Notes under the pieces: generated by a model
What the model was told of the DNA's origin: nothing
The model's input: only the letters and a program-made list of their open reading frames with translations
The model's database searches: none
DNA from: Bacteroidales bacterium
Lineage (GTDB): Bacteria > Bacteroidota > Bacteroidia > Bacteroidales > UBA4417
NCBI GenBank assembly: GCA_025350385.1
Contig: JANXXZ010000103.1
Coordinates: forward strand, 1 to 9,754
Length of the DNA: 9,754 nucleotides
Reading direction: 5' to 3'
Program-made: the position numbers and the translations under genes
Shown: positions 7,132 through 9,754 of the stretch, piece after piece
Layout of the letters: every line of letters starts with the position of its first letter
Position numbering within the stretch: position 1 is the stretch's first letter

Positions 7132-7418
7132 GATTATTCTGATTTCTTGATTTTGTCCAATAGTTAATATTTCCTTTTTATTGAATGAAGGTGTACAGGG
7201 GGACAAGGCGAGGGTCGAAGAGCGTCTGTTAACTGAACGTTTCCGGACTTCTTACTTTTTACTAAGGACTTCTGGCTCCGGATTTCAGACTTCAGACTCC
7301 GTACTACTTATTCCTTATTCCTTACTCCTTACTCAGTATTCCATATTCCTGTCCCAGTTTCCCAGCTTTATAATAATATCATTCAACAGCCACGAATCAC
7401 CGTCATAATAGATCCGCC
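7132..7418. other. Gene-free region between convergent genes
   Basis: The gap lies between the stop of the regulator (+) and the stop of the SPOR protein (-), so no promoter is required. It starts with a T-rich stretch (7132-7185), has a short G-rich stretch near 7197-7215, and is then filled by heptamer array B up to 7363. I found no convincing bidirectional terminator hairpin. An open frame at 7181-7408 simply reads through the repeats and is not a credible gene. Confidence 0.7.
7245..7363. repeat. Heptamer array B: seventeen consecutive degenerate 7-mers
   Basis: Seventeen 7-base units run without a phase break over 119 bases: GGACTTC, TTACTTT, TTACTAA, GGACTTC, TGGCTCC, GGATTTC, AGACTTC, AGACTCC, GTACTAC, TTATTCC, TTATTCC, TTACTCC, TTACTCA, GTATTCC, ATATTCC, TGTCCCA, GTTTCCC. 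The unit immediately before, CGTTTCC at 7238, fits too. The consensus is roughly NNACTYC. Three sub-blocks are visible: RGACTYC-like on the left and middle, TTAYTCC-like on the right, and a degraded end. The array therefore looks like successive local expansions of slightly different units that kept the 7-base phase. It is pyrimidine-rich on the + strand, the opposite strand bias to the octamer array on the other side of the regulator. No spacers and no dyad symmetry are seen. Confidence 0.85.
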
Positions 7419-9754
7419 CTATTTAATCTTGATAATAAATGCCTCCACAAATCCCCTACCCTTGATCCCCGGAAGGAATGCTTCTACCTTTTCTCTCTCC
7501 ATAAATCCGGTGACCATGACCTTGAAGAGTCCCTCATCCTCAATAATAAAGACATCCTTTGCCAGCGCATCAATAAGCCGGTTCCTTGTCTTCAGCGCGT
7601 TTCCATGATCCGTAAATGCGCCTACCTGGATGACATAGTTCCCGGGTAACAGTATGATACTCTTGGCATCTGCCTGTTTTATCGGTTTTTCCGGCTGGGA
7701 AGGCAAGGTAACAGAAGGTTTAGCCTTAACCAGATCCTTTCGTGGTATAATGTTTCCTGCGATTTCACTCTTTTTCTGAGCTGCCGGTTCTGTTGCTTTT
7801 TGTGCAACTGCCTCTGAGTATAAGCTTCTCAGGTTAAATTCGAGGTTATTATTTACCTTGCTGTTCTGGGTACGTTCAAATTCAAATGGAATACTTGCTG
7901 GTGTGAATTCCATATTTACCATTTGCATCTGGATTGTATCAATTTCGGCTGTAAAACGCCCGATGGGTAAACCGAGGAAGCTGAAATGACCCTCCGGATC
8001 CGTTAGTGTCGTCCCCAGGATCTTTTCGCCCTGGTCAAGGAAATTGATGACAACGTCTCCAAGGCCTTTCTGACTGCCGGGTGTCCTGAGGTAAACCATA
8101 CCTGAAACCTCATTAATTCTGAATACAAACGCATCTTCGTACCCCCTGATCTTGACAAGCGGGAGGAAGGCCTTTGCCTTGCCATACTCGTCAAACCCAG
8201 GTAACATAACCTTGTAGAAGCCACCTTCCTTAAGGATGATCACATCCTTTCCTAGAACTAAAATAAGACGTTCCCAGGCCTTCAGCGCGTTTTCGACCTT
8301 GCTGAATGCCCCTATCTGTATGGCATAGGTTCCTGACAACGGATTGGCCTCATAATACTTGGCAATGTAACGCGTATTTCCGGGTTGGTTGGGTATAGCG
8401 ACATCCGAAACGGGTTTTGTTATCGCTTCGATCTTAGCCGTATTCCTTGGGATTTCAACCTTAGCAACTGCGTTAGTATCAACCGGTTCCTGTTTCAGGG
8501 AGTTGAGTGTGAATTGCAGGTCATCCTTTACATCACCATCAAGCATACTGGTAATGGTTATCGGAATTGAAACCGGTGTGGATACCATATTGATCTTACG
8601 CAGCTGGGTTGTATCAATCCTTGTGATGTAATTTCCGGGTGGTAATCCGAGGAAACTGAAATATCCGTCCGATTCGGAGAGTGTCCTCCCGACAAGTTTG
8701 CCGGCTTTATTATAGAAACAGATAATAACCCGTGCCAGGCCCTTCTGGCTCCCTGATCCTTTATAGTATACCATTCCAGAAGCTTCACCAAATACCGAAA
8801 TAGGAACTTCAACAAGTTTGAACTGGTTAGGATCGACGGTTACCTTCATGTTTTTATACCTCAGCTGCCAGGATATGTTTTCGAAGCTGTTCCTGTCAAA
8901 CTCAATAATATATGAAGCATAGGGTTCGAGATCAAAGATGCGGATGGTTGTGTCATTTTCGTCAAATTCTATCCTTCCGCCTGTGATATGAATATTGAGC
9001 CCTGAAACCCGTGGTTCATCGGCATCACGTTTTCCATTGCAATTGAGGTCAAGATATGGAATGATAACTATGGCTCCTTTGCCCACACTGGTTCGGTTTC
9101 CGGCATGCAGGTAATGCGACTTGCGATCAACCATCAAACTACCCCTTGCCGATTCGGTGAACATAGTGCTGCTATTGGTCTGCCTTGCGGTAAATGCTGC
9201 CTGTACAAAGGACAGGTCGTAGCGGAAACCGAATTCAATATTCCGGATTTTGTTTTTAAAGTTTTGTTCATAGGAGACATTAAAAAAACCATTCTTAAAC
9301 ACATGCTTTTCCAGGCCGCATTTCAGTGAAATCAGTTTTTGGTTGTTGTATTCATACTGAGCCTGGGGAATCAGCACAAACGCTGCCGGCAGCCCGAATG
9401 AAAGCGCCAGGTTGCTGTAAACATAGGGTTTGTTGGGATTTACGAACATGCCATAAGTGGTGAGGTTGGCGCTGACCCCGTACATAGCTCCCGATAACAG
9501 CATTTCACCCGTGGTATATTTCGATTCAGGGAGGATGATCTGATTAAATGTAAACCTTGTAAAAGCCGAAAATGTTTTTGCCCTCAAAGGGACTGAAAAT
9601 ACAGCTTTGCGTTCCTGGAGATAGTTATAGTTGATTGCCTTCTGACCCTTCTCATATTGGGCATAATACAGTTCAAATTGCATGTTCGAAGGAAAACGGT
9701 AGCTCAGAATAGCCTTTGAACGGACACCGTAGGTATATTCTCCCGAAAGCAAAA
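7419..9754 (-). CDS. Outer-membrane usher-like barrel protein with tandem beta-sandwich + SPOR modules, 5' incomplete
   Basis: 777 residues are visible; the apparent start at 9752 is a TTG inside the barrel, so the N-terminus and signal peptide lie beyond the window. Residues 1-~225 are alternating aromatic/polar strands typical of an outer-membrane barrel (NIEFGFRYDLSFVQAAFTARQ). Then comes a calcium-loop-like SdrD_B-type start, DLNCNGKRDADEP (235-247), opening a beta-sandwich (~228-320). Two homologous modules follow. Module 1 (~325-549) has SGMVYYKGSGSQKGLA, SDGYFSFLGLPPGNY, a linker, then SPOR ~474-546 (GTYAIQIGAFSKVENA). Module 2 (550-777) has SGMVYLRTPGSQKGLG, GHFSFLGLPIGRF, a longer Pro/Lys/Ala linker, then SPOR ~704-777 (GNYVIQVGAFTDHGNA). 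SPOR domains bind glycan strands lacking stem peptides, so the periplasmic C-terminus probably grips the cell wall. The barrel-plus-sandwich part resembles usher-like proteins, but this is by pattern only and no pilin or chaperone is in view. Confidence 0.85.
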   Translation of the reverse strand, partial: LLSGEYTYGVRSKAILSYRFPSNMQFELYYAQYEKGQKAINYNYLQERKAVFSVPLRAKTFSAFTRFTFNQIILPESKYTTGEMLLSGAMYGVSANLTTYGMFVNPNKPYVYSNLALSFGLPAAFVLIPQAQYEYNNQKLISLKCGLEKHVFKNGFFNVSYEQNFKNKIRNIEFGFRYDLSFVQAAFTARQTNSSTMFTESARGSLMVDRKSHYLHAGNRTSVGKGAIVIIPYLDLNCNGKRDADEPRVSGLNIHITGGRIEFDENDTTIRIFDLEPYASYIIEFDRNSFENISWQLRYKNMKVTVDPNQFKLVEVPISVFGEASGMVYYKGSGSQKGLARVIICFYNKAGKLVGRTLSESDGYFSFLGLPPGNYITRIDTTQLRKINMVSTPVSIPITITSMLDGDVKDDLQFTLNSLKQEPVDTNAVAKVEIPRNTAKIEAITKPVSDVAIPNQPGNTRYIAKYYEANPLSGTYAIQIGAFSKVENALKAWERLILVLGKDVIILKEGGFYKVMLPGFDEYGKAKAFLPLVKIRGYEDAFVFRINEVSGMVYLRTPGSQKGLGDVVINFLDQGEKILGTTLTDPEGHFSFLGLPIGRFTAEIDTIQMQMVNMEFTPASIPFEFERTQNSKVNNNLEFNLRSLYSEAVAQKATEPAAQKKSEIAGNIIPRKDLVKAKPSVTLPSQPEKPIKQADAKSIILLPGNYVIQVGAFTDHGNALKTRNRLIDALAKDVFIIEDEGLFKVMVTGFMEREKVEAFLPGIKGRGFVEAFIIKIK
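7422..8105 (-). repeat. Second copy of the intragenic [beta-sandwich + SPOR] duplication
   Basis: Encodes residues 550-777 of the fragment. It aligns with residues 325-549 at a period of 225 residues: SGMVY, GSQKGL, FSFLGLP, the QMVNM.F.P.SIP segment, YVIQVGAF, NALK, F.VM and the closing EAF all recur. The DNA has diverged to moderate similarity, so the duplication is old. The linker before this SPOR domain is Pro/Lys/Ala-rich. Confidence 0.8.
8106..8780 (-). repeat. First copy of the intragenic [beta-sandwich + SPOR] duplication
   Basis: Encodes residues 325-549, directly abutting the second copy. Matching positions include SGMVYYKGSGSQKGL, GYFSFLGLPPG, INMVSTPVSIP, YAIQIGAF, NALK, FYKVM and EDAF. 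The two copies join without extra residues (…FRINE followed by VSGMVYL…), which fits tandem duplication of a 675-base unit followed by drift. Confidence 0.8.

Noticed and set aside
7181..7408. Plus-strand open frame of 75 codons
   Set aside because: It reads through heptamer array B; the Leu/Ser/Thr/Tyr-rich product reflects the 7-base repeat and has no recognisable features.
8385..8631. Two overlapping plus-strand open frames of 61 and 80 codons
   Set aside because: Both lie antisense inside the well-supported SPOR protein gene and show no domain or start-site support.

Overview
The window is almost entirely Bacteroidota DNA, probably an environmental Bacteroidales-like lineage. The evidence is family content: a TonB-dependent receptor with STN and carboxypeptidase-regulatory domains, a TPR/PD40/OmpA protein of the PorE type, an NtrC-type regulator, and an outer-membrane barrel with SPOR domains. 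Start codons lack Shine-Dalgarno sequences, and two upstream regions carry the Bacteroidota -7 element TAnnTTTG. The first 229 bases do not fit. They are strongly G+C-biased, encode part of a PAS-domain sensor protein of proteobacterial style, and stop abruptly inside the receptor gene. The simplest reading is an assembly or library chimera, with recombination as the less likely alternative.

Layout: (1) 1-229, foreign PAS fragment, + strand. (2) 230-3222, a minus-strand pair: a secreted 231-residue protein of unknown function, then the TonB-dependent receptor. The stop of the first and the GTG start of the second overlap by one base (TAGTG). The receptor has lost its C-terminal barrel strands at the 229/230 junction. 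(3) 3223-3395, AT-rich divergent promoter region. (4) 3396-5306, + strand, PorE-like periplasmic protein predicted to bind peptidoglycan. (5) 5307-5778, gene-free, with a degenerate GGGAGYGA octamer array, a heptamer array, a CA microsatellite and a promoter candidate. (6) 5779-7131, + strand, sigma-54 enhancer-binding response regulator with no partner kinase in view. (7) 7132-7418, gene-free, dominated by 17 consecutive degenerate heptamers. (8) 7419-9754, minus strand, C-terminal 777 residues of an outer-membrane usher-like barrel protein followed by two tandem [beta-sandwich + SPOR] modules; its 5' end lies beyond the window.

The common theme is the cell envelope: an energised outer-membrane receptor, an OmpA-type peptidoglycan anchor, and a barrel protein whose SPOR domains should also contact peptidoglycan. 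The sigma-54 regulator could control envelope genes, but nothing in the window proves a target. The least explained material is the non-coding repeat DNA on both sides of the regulator. Two separate heptamer arrays share the format RG-N-N-Y-Y-C, and the octamer array includes a predicted G-quadruplex.
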